This document shows, piece by piece, positions 1-54,215 of a stretch of DNA of 64,000 nucleotides. A program made the position numbers and the translations under genes. Below the pieces are notes generated by a model. It was not told the origin of the DNA and did not search any database. It saw only the letters and a program-made list of their open reading frames with translations. This DNA is from Phylloscopus collybita (Eukaryota; Chordata; Aves; Passeriformes; Phylloscopidae): positions 16,411,001-16,475,000 of the forward strand of contig JAJNNQ010000018.1 of NCBI GenBank assembly GCA_027886175.1. The letters are read 5' to 3'. Position 1 is the first letter of the stretch. Every line of letters starts with the position of its first letter.

Positions 1-230
1 ATGAAGCGCTGGTTTCCCAGCTCCGCCCTCCGTTGGGAAGCAGGAGGCTCGGGCCGGGCTCGGGCAGCGGCAGCAGCCCCGCCGGGACGTGGCCTGCTCG
101 GCGAACGGGGACAGCCAGCGAGGGTTCGGACAGTTCCACACCGATTGCAGGGCCTCCAGATGGCACTCGCACATCACCCGGCCCGGTGGCTCCTCAGGCA
201 CTGCAGAGCCCACGGGCAGCGTGGCTGGCT
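1..230. other. CpG-rich segment cut by the window edge, unassigned
   Basis: About 20 CpG dinucleotides lie in the first 220 bases, far above the strongly CpG-poor remainder. The segment is open in one frame on the plus strand from base 1, followed by a donor-like AAG|GTAGCA near 247. It is also open in one minus-strand frame behind an acceptor-like CTTCCTGAAGCAG. Neither translation resembles the missing end of RIN3 or any family I recognise. It could be the edge of a CpG island with an alternative promoter, a GC-rich exon of another transcript, or a GC-rich repeat. Confidence 0.5.
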
Positions 231-2245
231 GCTTCAGGAAGGCAAAGGTAGCACTTGATTTAAGAGCAGTATTTTTAGAGCACCGTGAAAGCCTGGTGTG
301 GGAGAGGAGAGACCAAGACACAGCCTGTACTCTGGTGGATCAATGAGGAGTGTCCTACAGTTTCGAAGGTTTGTGCCCAAAACACTCATTATGCTTTACT
401 GTCTCTCACAAAGAGATGCTGAGAATAGACTAAGAATCCTAAAAGTGACACTTTTCTCCTCTTTAGTACAGTTACTACCCTCCTTTGTCTGTCATTCTGT
501 ATTTCTCGTCTTCTGGCTGAGTCAAAGGTAGCTGTGGTGGGACCTGAAATGGGGTGTATCCCTTCCCTCAGAACCCAGGGAGGAAGAGCTCTGAGACCCC
601 CACATCAGGAATTCATCACAACTTTTTTAAGAATTAAGTTTTTGCCCATTTCAAATTTCTTTGTTTCCATCCAGTTGTTCCTTTTAATCTGTCCTTGCCT
701 TTGCCCCAGCAGTCAGAATCACCATTGCTATTAAATGAATTCAAAGTATATTTTTCATTTGGAGGCAAAATTGAAGTGATTTTGTATATTGACCTATGAA
801 ATTGCACAGTTTTCTCACTTCTCCTTTACTTCTTTCCTTTTAATTTCTGTACCTGAACACCTTTTGCTTCGAAAAGCTGTCCTGGGGTGACTAAACCAGG
901 ACAAAAGCCTAACTACAGGTAAACTTTTGCCAGTTCTACACTTTGCAATCTCAGAGCTGTCTTCACTGGGACGTTCTTTTTTTCCCCCTCCATTCCTTGC
1001 ATCTGCAGTTACTCCCAGTGTCCTTTCTGATGTGATTATTCAGTCAGTTTGATCTGGAACTCCCTCGCAAAATTTTCCCTTTTGACTGGAGTGCAGATTT
1101 CACAGAGATTTTGCATCTTTGAGCTAAGAGAACTTCCAGCCAGCTTTGCTTTCAACATCCTGAGCTCCCCAGCCCAGATGACTTCAGTAGCCAGCCTGGT
1201 AGTGTGCCCCTTTGGAATGAAGAACCTGTGTGCAGAGTAGTCACCAAAACCAGCTTGGTTATGTCCACAAAATGCTGTGCTTCAGCTAACATTTTTTTCT
1301 GATAAGAATTCTTTTCATCAGAAAAACTAGCCTGTGCAGAAACACCTTACTAATGTACTGTATTTCTACTAATCATCCTGTTAGTACTTACTTTTGTCCT
1401 ACTCTGCTCTGCACTGTGCTGGGATGACATGCTTGGTTTCAGACTCATATCCTCATTTAATATAAATAAAATTAGTCTACTGTTGTTCATCCAGGATTCC
1501 TTTCTCAGTACTTACCGAAGCAAAGTCTAAAATAAACCCAATTTTATTGGTTTAATGTCTACTTGGTGATAAACGATCTGTGTTCCCAATTCAGAGTGTG
1601 TAATTGTCACTTGGGAAGCATGTGCTTTCCAAGCTATATTTAAGAAACCAGAGGCCCACAGTTCCCTGGAGTATTTATCTCTCTGATAACAGAGGCCTTT
1701 AGTCACTTCCAAACTCAATATTCCTCTATAACCAACCTAACTTTATTTTCTCTGTCTCGCTATGATGCTCAGTCAGAGAACACTGTCAGAGGGTGCACTC
1801 AAATTTAGGAGTAGAGTGACCATGAGAATGTAGCCCTCAGGCATACAATGCAGTTTAGGAAATGTGCTCTTTTTGCACTGCAATAAATAAAAGTATCTGC
1901 ACAATTGTTTGCAGCAGCTGTTTAATTTTAGCAAAATCCTTCCAGCTTTTCAGCCTTTGGGCCAAGGAACACGAGGATGTCTCTGTTTAAGTTGCTAATC
2001 TAGCACCTCAGTTATCATTTATGATGATTCCCTGCCTTTCTAGCTTGTGTCTTAAGGCACTGCACTGCTAAAAGGAGTTAAAGTGTTTGGCAAAAATTTT
2101 AGAGCTTCAGATTTGAAAAGAGTGGCCAAAGCATTATCCACAAAATCCAGCCAGAGCCTCTATTACCCCACTTTCACGAACACTGAAGTGAGACAAGTGG
2201 TGATTTCCAAAGTGCATATCCCATGAGCAAACACTGTACTCTTAC
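231..2245. other. RIN3 intron (incomplete, 3' part of gene)
   Basis: This is AT-rich intronic sequence downstream of the exon at 2246-2377. No further RIN3 exon, RNA gene or recognisable repeat is seen. The intron continues beyond base 1. Confidence 0.7.
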
Positions 2246-43326
<41,081 letters not shown>

Positions 43327-46300
43327 CTGAAACACAGCAAGGGAGTCCCCGGTGAGCAGAACTGCCAATGGAAAACTGGGGAGGGTAAGGACTGTAAGTG
43401 CAAACACAGAGGCAGACACAGGGGCACTCAGACATCAGGAATGCTCCTTGAGGGGCATCAAACCACAGGCACGGTGTTCTGCCAGCAGGCTGCCTGGCTG
43501 CTTTGTGCTGAGCTCTCTTGGTTTCAGCTCACCCATCGATGTTGCCAAAGCACAGGTGCCCACAGACACAGGTAGGGGATGCACAGGGGCTGCCAGAGCC
43601 ACAGAGGGTTGAGCATGCCTGTCCCCACCCTCCACCTGAAGGATCTGAGAGATGTTTCATGGCTTCAAAAGTAGCAATGAAGCAGAGGAGCCTCTGCAGT
43701 CTAATGGCAGACTGGTGTTAAATACAGGCTTCGAGTTATGGTGCTGATTTGACACAGTATTTATACATGTGTTTAGCTCTGCAGGCAGTGGAAATACTTG
43801 TGCTGAAAAGTCTGGTCACAAGAGCTCTACTGAATAAGACCATGGACTCATGGGGATACAGGCTTGTCATTCATTTGATTTATTGATTTTACTTTTAAAG
43901 AAAATGTAAGAGAACCTACACAAAAAGTGTTTTGCTGTTCTGATTTTCTGCTTAGATGTCAGAACCGAAAATAGGACTCTCACTTTTTATTTGGTCTTAC
44001 TCCAAATATTTTTCCTTTCCTTTTATTTTTCAAAGATACAGATCTTAAGGTACTACATTTCAAATAAGATCAGTCTTAAACTACTAAAAGAGAGTAATTT
44101 CAAAGGCCTAACCTAACACAGCAAGTCTGTCCCAAAAGTCAGTTTGTGTAAAAATAGCCTTTCAAATCCCAAAAGCAATGCAGAGATTTTATTTTTAGCA
44201 GTATTTTTCAACCCTTCACAGACAGCTTTCTTATAAAATACAGGTGCCTCTGTAATTCTGCTTGTAGATTAAGGGTATTAGTTCACAGAATCTTGATTTT
44301 AATCAATATTATTTAAGACCATAGTCAAAACAGTAGGAATGAGAGAACTGTGCTTTTAAAAATAAAGCAAATTGATATAAGTTAAACTCTCCCTTTACTT
44401 GTGATAAAAACCCAGCTTGTCACAAAGGTGAGGGAATTTCTTTCAGATGTAACAGCATGTGATTTTAATCAATATAATCTGAACATATAGAGTTAAACAA
44501 TGGAATACAGCTTTTGGAAGTTACCCTGAGTCATCTCTTGGGGTTTTTTTTACAGAAGAAACAGCCAAAAAAAAAAAAAAAAGCCTTGTAACCATGTGAA
44601 AGGAAAACATGTGTTGGATGGCAATATTCATACTCAGTAGTGGGAAAGAAGTAATGAATTCAAGGGAAAGAAAGTTGACATATAATGAAATGTTCCATAA
44701 TAGCAAAAATTACTCCTCTAATTAGTCACGTAGGCATGAAACTGATCACATCTGAAGGATGTGTGAAACCTAAATCAAAAGGAGGTCAATGCTGCTAATG
44801 CCCTACTGTGGCACCAGAAGGTGACACGTACAGCCATAGCTCCTGTGGTGCTGTTAGCCATTAATTATGTAAGGTGGGGCCAGCAAAGCACTGATGCTCA
44901 GGAATCCCATTGCCTGGAGGGAAATGAGGGTTATCAACAAAGCCAGGAAAGTAACTAAAGCAGCTTGGACGTAGTGAGCATCAGGCACAGAGTGACCCTG
45001 GCACAGGGTTTCCCACAGGGGGTGCAGGCATCCATCCCTCTGCTCCCTCCCACGGGCACAACATCTGAGAGCCCTGCTCACAGCACCAGCTGGGGTCTGG
45101 CAACAAGAACAGACTGGTGAAGAAAGACAACAGAGCTGACCTTCCAATACATGTGGCTGCATGTGGGGTCAAATTTTGGAGAATGGATAGAAAAACTGAA
45201 AATTATTCCAAACTCAGACATAGAAGATGAAAAAGTAAGAGCCTGAAAATGTTTTCCTAAATGGAAAATCTCATTTGAGTGTGTGGAGTCTTTCAGTGCA
45301 GCAAATTTAGGGCAGTGGATAAGGCTTTTTTTTGGAATAAAAGTAGTCCAATATTTTGTGAGCCCTCAGGGATGAGGTATTCTCCTCTAAAAAGCCAGAC
45401 AAGCCTGGAAGGAGCTAAGCAGGCTCTTGTACCTGTAGAGAGGGAGGAAAGCACAGATGAGTGAAAGGGCTTTGGCAAAAGGAGAGGCAGGAAGAGTCAT
45501 TAACGGGATCGTGTGGAATCAGGGGAAGGTCTGGTGAGACATTTCCTGTCAGTGAGTTATAAGAGATGATGGATAAATTCCCAAAAGAAGAGGAGGAGGA
45601 TTGCATTGCCCAAATCTCTTAAAATGCCGGGTTTGGAGCAGTAGCACACACTATTGAATCAAATCCGTGCTGGCTAAGAAATGTGAGCGAGTGAGTGACC
45701 TCCCAGACCCCTTTCAGCTGTAATGCTGTGACCCATGACACACCAGTTGACGCAGTTATGGCACCGAAGCTTGACTTCTGTCCTGGGCACAGCTGTCACA
45801 AAGATTTGGACGGGGCTGTGGAAATGCTTAATCCAGCAATTTAATCTGGCTCTGCGGTAGCTCTGTGGCTGCACAGAGAGGAGGCAGCCCAGGCAGCTCC
45901 TGGGTTCTTGCTGTGCTGCCAGTTGAAGGGATTTCCAGGGCCACCATGGTGAGCAGCCGGCCTTTCTGCTTTGCTCACTCAGAATTCATGCATCAGACGA
46001 TTTCTAAAGCCTCAGTTTTCAAAAATAACATAAAACTCTGTTCTTGTCCCTCAGTTCTGCAAAACCCTTTGGCTCATAGAAGCAGGTGCTCATTTTGCTA
46101 GGTGTGACGTGAAGCTGAAAAGCTGTCCCTAGAGCTGCCTGCTTTTTTTCTCTTTTATTGAGTTCTTACTGCAAAGTACATTTAAATCTTGCAGTGGTTC
46201 TGCTAAATTGGATTCAGTTAGGAAGCAGGAGCTGTGTGCTGCATACTAACTGGCAGCACAGGTTAATTAATTGCACAGTGATTACATCCACACACCTGCC

Positions 46301-49300
46301 GTGGGCTTGCAGAAGGTATCAGGTTGCTTGTTGGAAGCAATAATAATGACAATGGTGCTTTGAATTATTGCACAGTGACTGTACACTGCAGCAACGACCA
46401 CCATGACTCATTGCTTTAGAAACCAGGAGCCACACTTGCCATTTGAATATTCCCAGAAGTCAGCAGACCAGCAAGGAGATATAATCCACTGAATTTTGTG
46501 CAGGTGAAGGCCTGAGCATACCTTTGAAGGGGGTTTCAAAAATATTGTAAGAAACTTTCTGACACTAAGGGCTTCCTGGCTGGACTATATGTGGCTGGTC
46601 ACTCTGAATTTCCCTGACACAGCTGAGACACACAGCAATTGTGTGAAACAGCAGCAGGGACTGCCAGATTAATTCTTCACTCCTGGACATTTGCTCTGAG
46701 AAGAGATATAATGTGTTTTTAAAACTAAGTCTTAAATTGGAAATCAAATGCTCTGTAGTGCACTGATAAGTAATGACTGAGTGCCTTAGTATTGTTTAAA
46801 TAGACCATATGTAAGGATTAGGAGCTAGTCTTTTATTATTATGTTTTATTGCTTTTACTTCTCCCTCTGAAAATGAAAAGACATCAAGACAGAGCAAGGG
46901 TTTACTGTGCTGTCCTCAAGGAAAGAGATACAATGGAATATTTATATCTATAGCAGAGAAGGAACCATAGGTCTTAAAATGAGTGCCAGTTGGCTTGATG
47001 CTGGGGGAGAAACACAGACACTCAGTCACAAACTCCATGTGCCAGGAGCTACTTTTTGCACCAATGCTACCTGGTACCTGAAGGAATACCACTTGGGACA
47101 AGCCAGCTTGTGACTGAAGCTGACATGTGGAAACCCTTCAAGCACAGCAGTTGTAAGGAGCACCTGAAGCAAGAGGAAAAGATAGAAGCTGCTGAAGCCA
47201 ACAGAGCAGTCCTGATGGAAGTTGATAGACAGGGCTGTTAATTCCTGTGGTTAAAGGAGACAGCTGGGAGCATGGAGCTTCATGGAGGTGGGTGAGATGG
47301 CAGTGCTGAGATTAAGAGACTGACAGAAGACTCACAGAGCTGGTTTACATCCCGTGTCACAACCAACCCAGCTGGACGTGGCTGCAGGGCTCTGTGCCAC
47401 TGGCAATAGAAGCAGATCTCTGTATCCTTTTCTTTCATAGTCACCTTCTTTCCTTACAGGAGTAATTGGAGTTACCTGAACAGCAAGTAAGTACAAGGTT
47501 TCACCCACTGCAAGAAACACAACTTCCTATGCTTTCTTTGGTTTGATATCACTTCTGATTAGACAGGTGTTGAGGAACACATCGAATGGAGGTAGTTTGG
47601 TCTCCAAACTACACAGACTTATTAAAAATCTTTGTTCAGACACTTGAATTCATGTGCTGTTACTTTCAGCTCACTGTGAAGGAAGTTATGCAGTGCTACA
47701 GCTAGATGACATCAAGCTTCATCTTGCTTCCATATTAAAAATGGCCATTTTTTTAATGCCATCTACTTACACTCATAAGCCAGCCCATCTTTGATCACTT
47801 GATTAGTCCAGATCAAATTAATCCAAGATGTAGGAGAAGGATTCATTTACTCTCCGGATCTGCCTTTGGTTACCTCGCTGGGTTCTTTCTTCCAACAGGT
47901 GGTGGAAGTGAGACTCTGAACCCAACCTAGCTGCAAGAAGAACTCCAACATCTTTGAAATGTTGGAGCTGTTTCATCATAAAACAGCATGAGGAAGATGG
48001 GAAGGCAGCAAAGTGATACACTGAAAAACCCATAGCACAAAAGCTAATTTTGTGCACCGAAATGAACCCTGGCTTGCAGAAAATCAAGGTTTTAATAAGT
48101 GCTTCTTCATAACAGAGTCAAGGGATTTGAAAAAAGTCAAACCAATAACCTGAAAAAAACCCAATGAAAACCCCAAAAATAGAAAGAGAAGTTCTTGAGA
48201 TCTTCAGGGATCACACCCAGCTAATTGTCACCCTCTAGTCAGAAATAAGTAAGTTTCTTGTTGTCTGACAGGCAGAAAGAGGGGGAAAAGAAGTAGGATG
48301 TAAAGCAAGCCATGAGAACTTCTTGCATTGTAAGGTTCTTGGATGTACAGAAAAATTGGATAATGGAAATGATGTGAGAAGCTTGGTGTGTCCCATGAGG
48401 CAGGCTTGCCTGTCCAGTGTCCTCTCTACCTTGCAGAATGCTTGTGTTATTGGTCCACCCTGGTGACAAGTTTGTAGCTCAGGAAGTTGTGCTTCTAGCC
48501 TGTGGTCTGTGGAGAGCCTGTGGTTGGCAGAGCACTTCCTCCTGCTCACTGGTCCCCTTGTTCCTACTCTACTTAAATGTCCACCCTTCGACTCTTTGGT
48601 CTACAGTTCATGCTCTGCACGTCTAGGAGTTTTTACTCAGCTTGGAAAGGACCAAGCTTAATGTCCAAGGCAGCAGCAGCTGCCAAAAGGCAAGGCAAAC
48701 CAAGGGTCTCCTAAATATCCTGACACCTCATAGCTCAGCAGAACTCTCTGTGTCCCACCACTCCACTTTCTGTTACAGGCACCATCAATTTCAGCAGTGA
48801 ATTTTGCAATTGAAGTCTCACTGTGAGCTCTGCTAGGGATTCCCAAATGCCCACTTCTGTGAAGGCTAGCAGGTTTGCATGCAGCTGGACCCTGTTTGCA
48901 CATGTTCATTAAAGTTTGTCAAAGCAGAGCAAGTCATCACCCTGCTAGGGAGCTCCATTAAAGGCACAGAGGAATCAGGTGGTCAGGTGTGGGACAGCTC
49001 ACCTACCATTAAACCACTCACCAGTTCACCAAGACCTCAACACCCTGGAGAAAACTAACAGAGGAAGTTACAAAAATGAACAAGTTCTACTATACTTCAA
49101 GGGCAAAAAGTTGTCATGACCACTTGTACAGGTGGAAGAATTCTAAATTGTGTGTCAATTTAATAAGTAACAAGTAGCCATGGAGTTTTCTGTTCACATA
49201 TGACATCAGACTGGTGTCTTATACAGTACGGCTCAGCTTGAAGATCTGATGGATCAGCAGCACACTGGAGGAGCTGTGAGGACATGCACTGTTGCCTGCA

Positions 49301-52300
49301 GAGCACAGCAAGGATAGCTGGGCTAACTTGAAGGAGCTGAGCCTCAGGAGCAGGCTCTGCACAAACACATGGAGCTCGCAGGCAGAAGGATCAAGCTTGT
49401 GCTAAGCCCTGGTGCCCTGGCTACTGCCATCACCAGGTTTAAAGCCAACATGTGCATTTCCCTCATTACTTCCATAATGCAGGCAAAGGACATGACTGCA
49501 GTTTATCTGCATTTGAACTTAGTAGAGTCTTGGCCCCATTGAAAGAGGTGAGGAGTCAGGTCAGCTTTGCAGAAACCTTGCTGGATGAGAGCTGCTGATG
49601 TTGTGAGGGATGTGTAACCACTGTCCCTCATCAGAGCACAAACCTGGTGTTCAGGAGTAGTGGTGGTTCCCTAAGGGCAGGAGCAGCAGGGCCAGGTAAC
49701 TCAGGAACAGAGAAGTAGGAGGTGCCCTGCAGTGCTTCCTATAAACCCTCCAATGCTTCTTCCTCCTAAAATAATCAAGCTTAATTGTAGGTGCTTATAG
49801 AGAAGTAGCAGCAATACCCCTGCCAGACCCTCTTGTTTGACCTTGTCAACAACCTTTTAGCAAAGAGTTCTCTCAAGGGGTAGGGAGCTGCAACTGAATG
49901 TTTATTAAGTTCCCAGCTTCTCTGTGTTTCCTAGGTTCACTAGGTCTGTCCCTCTATTTAAATACACAAAGTCATGCATACTATAAGAAATTGCATATGC
50001 ATAAAACCCCAAACAAAGCTAAATCTCATTACTGATATTTCCCAGGCAAGCTCTGCTGACAAACAAGCCTTCTCACACACACTCACAGCCATGGCATGGA
50101 CAGAAACAACACAAAAAACATAAACATCTAAAAATTTCCTGAAGGAAGAGCCCTTCTTTCAAAGACCCCCCTGCTTTTTTTCCCCCTCTTCAGTCTAGCC
50201 ATTTCTTGCATTCAGTAACACCAATGGAATATGCTGCCTGTGGCCCCACACTGGATTGGAGCTATTACAGACTATTGGTGTAACATGTCTTGGCTGGTAT
50301 TCACTAACTGTACTGCTGCCTTTACATGACTTTGCCTATTTATTTTTGAAAATTTATTTTGTATTTCTTTTACATATCTATTTTGCAGTCAACAATTTGT
50401 CTCACAAACATCAACTGTCTTTCTCTTTCTACTCAGTCAAAACATACTTTGTCAAGTCAAAACCATTTTGCAGATTTTATTAGCTGTATTCCCTTCCTAA
50501 CAACAGTCAGTTAATGATAAGTTGTTCTCCTCCACATTTACAATCAGAGCTTTTCAGAGCATTTGTCCTTTGCTTATTTCAAACCCAAATTTTTCTCTTA
50601 GGAATTTCAGTCTATCAGCAAAACTAAAGATTTTTCTCTGTGTGCAGGCAATGAGGGATCATTTATACTTCTGCAAGGCCCTTTCAGTGCAAAGAGAAGA
50701 GAGCTGCTGAAACACCAGCCAAGGCAGGGTCAGAGTGGCTAGAGAACAGACATTTTCCTCAACAAAACTGCAAACATGTTTGCTGGATAATTCAACTTCT
50801 CTGGAAAGGCTTAGGCAGTGCAAAAACCAGAAGCAAATGTTGCTAAGAAGAGAAACAACTTCCCAGACTTTAAGACCTTAAAGAAACCCCAGACCTCCCT
50901 CACCCTCCCATGTCAGTGCTCAAGAGGGGCCCAGCTGAGCCACGACCTGGAGAGAAGGGCTTATTCTCTGCATCCCAAAAACACTTCAAGTGTTGGAAGC
51001 CCAGAGCAGCCCTGCTTTTACTGCAGGGTCAAGGTGATGGGCAGAGGTTTTGCCCCTTTCCAGCTCATCTGGACAGGAAGGAAGATGGGAATGGAAACCC
51101 AGGGAATGCTTTTCTATATTGTAATCACCTAACAAAGAGGGGAAAAGGAAACGGAAAATAAAGGGGAGGGACAAGTTTCCAGTTCAAACTTCATTAAGAA
51201 TAAACTGCAGTTTAGCCTTTTCATAAAGCCATTGTGTTCCAAACTCTATATAGTAAATACCATTTGAAATCTGTATGATGTGTTAGAGCCGAAGACCTGG
51301 GTAAAATACTTAGAGAAACACCAGACCAGTGATAAAAAGCTATGGCCTTGCTCACCCTGTGAGTAGATTGAGTGCAGACATGAAGCACACAAGAGGTGAG
51401 AGGCTAACCACACAAACTTGCGTAACACTGAGCACTTTTCCTCTGTACCAAGAAATATCTGCAAACACTTATCTCAGTCATGATTTGCAACTAGAAATGG
51501 TTTTTTTTGTCAAGGAAAGTAAATCCACTGGACTTCCACTCTGCAGTATCTGAAGGAGCAGAGCACAGGACTTCTGAGGTTTCTCCTAAGGCACCACTCC
51601 AAGTGGCTTGCTTACACACAAATATTCATGTTTTGGGTAAGATTTCCTTCCAGTGTCAGTGTGAATGGAGTTCAATATGAGGTGCTCTTAGTGAAAAAAA
51701 CCAAATATCTACATCTGTGAACTCTTTGTCTGTCCTCCTTAAGGCTTACTCCAGTAATTTTATATGTCTCTAACTTTGATCAGGCAGTAGATAAATGTGT
51801 TTATTTCTTGTTTTATTACCTGATGGGATCCCTGCCTGCATTAACTGGGGCAAGGTTAGAGATCTGCCTTCCTGAGGGAAAGAGAGGAAGAGTAAAAGGG
51901 CTCGTTTGGGTATTTCAGGGATATGGAAAGGTGGTGAAAGGACACGGTCCCTCACCTGCTTCCAGTGGTGAACACCTCCAAAACACCTAGAAACAACTCA
52001 GGGTGGGAGAGGTGTTCTAGTTTGATAAGTTGAGCAACTTGTCTTGTGGGTGGGCATGGGCCTCATGCTCCTGTGCTGGTGGGACAGCCTGGGGCCAAAG
52101 GGTTGGTTAGTAGAGCAGTGCCAGAAACTGCTAAAATGTCCCTGCAGTGACTGGCAGCTCAGCATATGACTGCATATCCTGCATATATTCAAGCAGCAAG
52201 ACAAACCTGTCAGCTCCCCCAGGGCCCACCAAACCACTGCTGGGACCTCAAGCTTGTTCCTTTAATTGTGTTTATGGTCACTGCATTGCCAGGGTTAAAA

Positions 52301-54084
52301 TGCAGGTAAGTCATGAGCCACAGGCTTTGTGTTCATGGTAGTTTAAGACAATCCACAATGTGACTGTCTTGGTCATGTCCTGCCCAAAACATCCGTGCTG
52401 CTCCTCCAGGCTGCTATTTCTTGTCTGACACTGGGGCGCTCTGACCCAGGGGCCAGAGGGGGAAAGAAGGTTAGTGCTGGACACAGCTCTCTGGCCTGGC
52501 TCCCTGCTCAGCTTGGTGAGGCATGAACAAATTCAAGACTTGGACTCAGCCCACTGGCACCCTGAATTACCTCCCAGAACTGCTCCTTCTCCAGTGAGAC
52601 CAGAGATCACCATGGGTACATAGGTTCCTAAATGGACTCAACAATTAAACACCTAAGGTTAGGCAGGGTAAATCCAGACTAGATCTAGACAGCTAGCTCT
52701 AATAGCAAAGGGAGACAGCAGAATGCCAGGCCAAGGGACTAAACCCATCATCTATCCCTGCCTCAGGCTGCTATTCAAAGTGCCTCTCCTGCAATCTCTA
52801 CTGGTTTTCCAGCACTGAGGACCCATCTCTGCTGGGAGGGTAACAGTTGTTTTCTCTTTTGGCTAGAAAGGTTATCTGTGAGATCCACCCTAAAATTAAC
52901 TACTTTCTAATCCTAAAAAAAGGACTATAATGGGAGTTCAGGACACAATTACACAAAAACATTCTGTATTACATATTTGTCCTACGGACAGAAAGGAAAG
53001 CTGGCCAAAGCCAACCTCTTTCCTGTGTGTTGATTCAGCAGGAGAAGCTTTGAGCTTTGTCTGGTTTCTTATTTTGTGGAGGGTATCAGGAGTGACAAAT
53101 TCCTTGAAGAGAACTCAAGGGGGGCAAAAAAGGAAAGAGAGAAGAGAAAGATTCTTGGCAGTCAAGATGAAAGGCTGGGCTGGGTCCCAGGCTGTCATTT
53201 AGCCAAGTATATGTGACAACCTCTTTTTGCCTAGAAGTCTGCTAGCAATCTGCAGAACAGTGATGCAGGTAGCCAGCAGTGCTGTCCATCTCCAGACTGC
53301 TATTTGTTGGCCCCTCTCTGTTTCCTTGGTGAATTTTTCCAAGCAGCAGAAAATTTAATCCAGTTCACAAGGGGCTGCAGCTGCTTTCTGTTCTGCCCAA
53401 CAGCTGCTTTTACAAGAGAGAGACTTCAAAAGACTGGCTTTCTCTGGAGGGCCATGGGAGGGATGTACATGATCTGTGTGGATTGCCTGTATTTGGCAAA
53501 GTTTTCCCAGCATCCAGAAGGTTGTCTGTATTCAGTTGCTTTCAACAAAGCACTTGAAACCCCCAACAATTCATTAGCCTTGCAAAAGCAAAGAGAAAAT
53601 ACTAATTAACATGGTCAAGAGATAATTTCAAGCAGTAAGACAGGTCTTCCAACCTTACCAGAAGCAGTGCTGATACACAGACCCCAAGTCACCTCGAACA
53701 AATTCCAGCAGTCCCACCCCTTGCAGGATCATTCTCAGAGCCAGGATTCCAGGCTTGCCTCAGAGAACAACTCTCAGGGTGGGGTTTTGTGTTCCTCCTC
53801 ACCCAGGGCAATGGAGGGTACTGCAGGAAGAGTGCTACCTCCACACCCTCCCAACACACCACTTCAGCTGTAGAGGCTGTGTAAACACTGAGGAAGCTGG
53901 TTTAGCTCTGTAATCCAGCAGGGAACTCATCCACCAAAGAGAAAAGGCTTTCAGAGAAATGGTGCTCCTAGCATCACGCCAAACTTAAAGGATGTTTTGA
54001 GGAAGACCACAGTTTCATTGCTCAACAAAGATCCAGGGGATTGGATCTACTCACTACGGAGTAAGTGACTATAATCAAATCAGC

Positions 54085-54215
54085 TCCATTAATTTGTGCC
54101 TCAGTTTCCCTTCCTATAGAAACAGTACCTGTCTTGAGCTGGTTGTTGGGAGGCTTTATATCCATGGAACACCCAGAAATCCTTTCATAGAGACAAAGAC
54201 TATATTAATCACACA
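54085..54215 (+). repeat. MIR-like ancient SINE remnant
   Basis: The plus strand reads TGCCTCAGTTTCCCTTCC, then AACAGTACCT, then GTTGTTGGGAGG. This matches the order of the MIR 3' half (tgcctcagtttcctcatctg ... aatagtacctacctca ... ggttgttgtgagg). It is diverged and about 130 bases long. Birds keep few MIR copies, so confirmation by repeat search matters. Confidence 0.45.

Noticed and set aside
1..250. Missing RIN3 exon (end of VPS9 or Ras-association domain) in the GC-rich segment
   Set aside because: All three minus-strand frames were read. None contains the YYLTT block or Ras-association-like sequence, and two frames carry stops.
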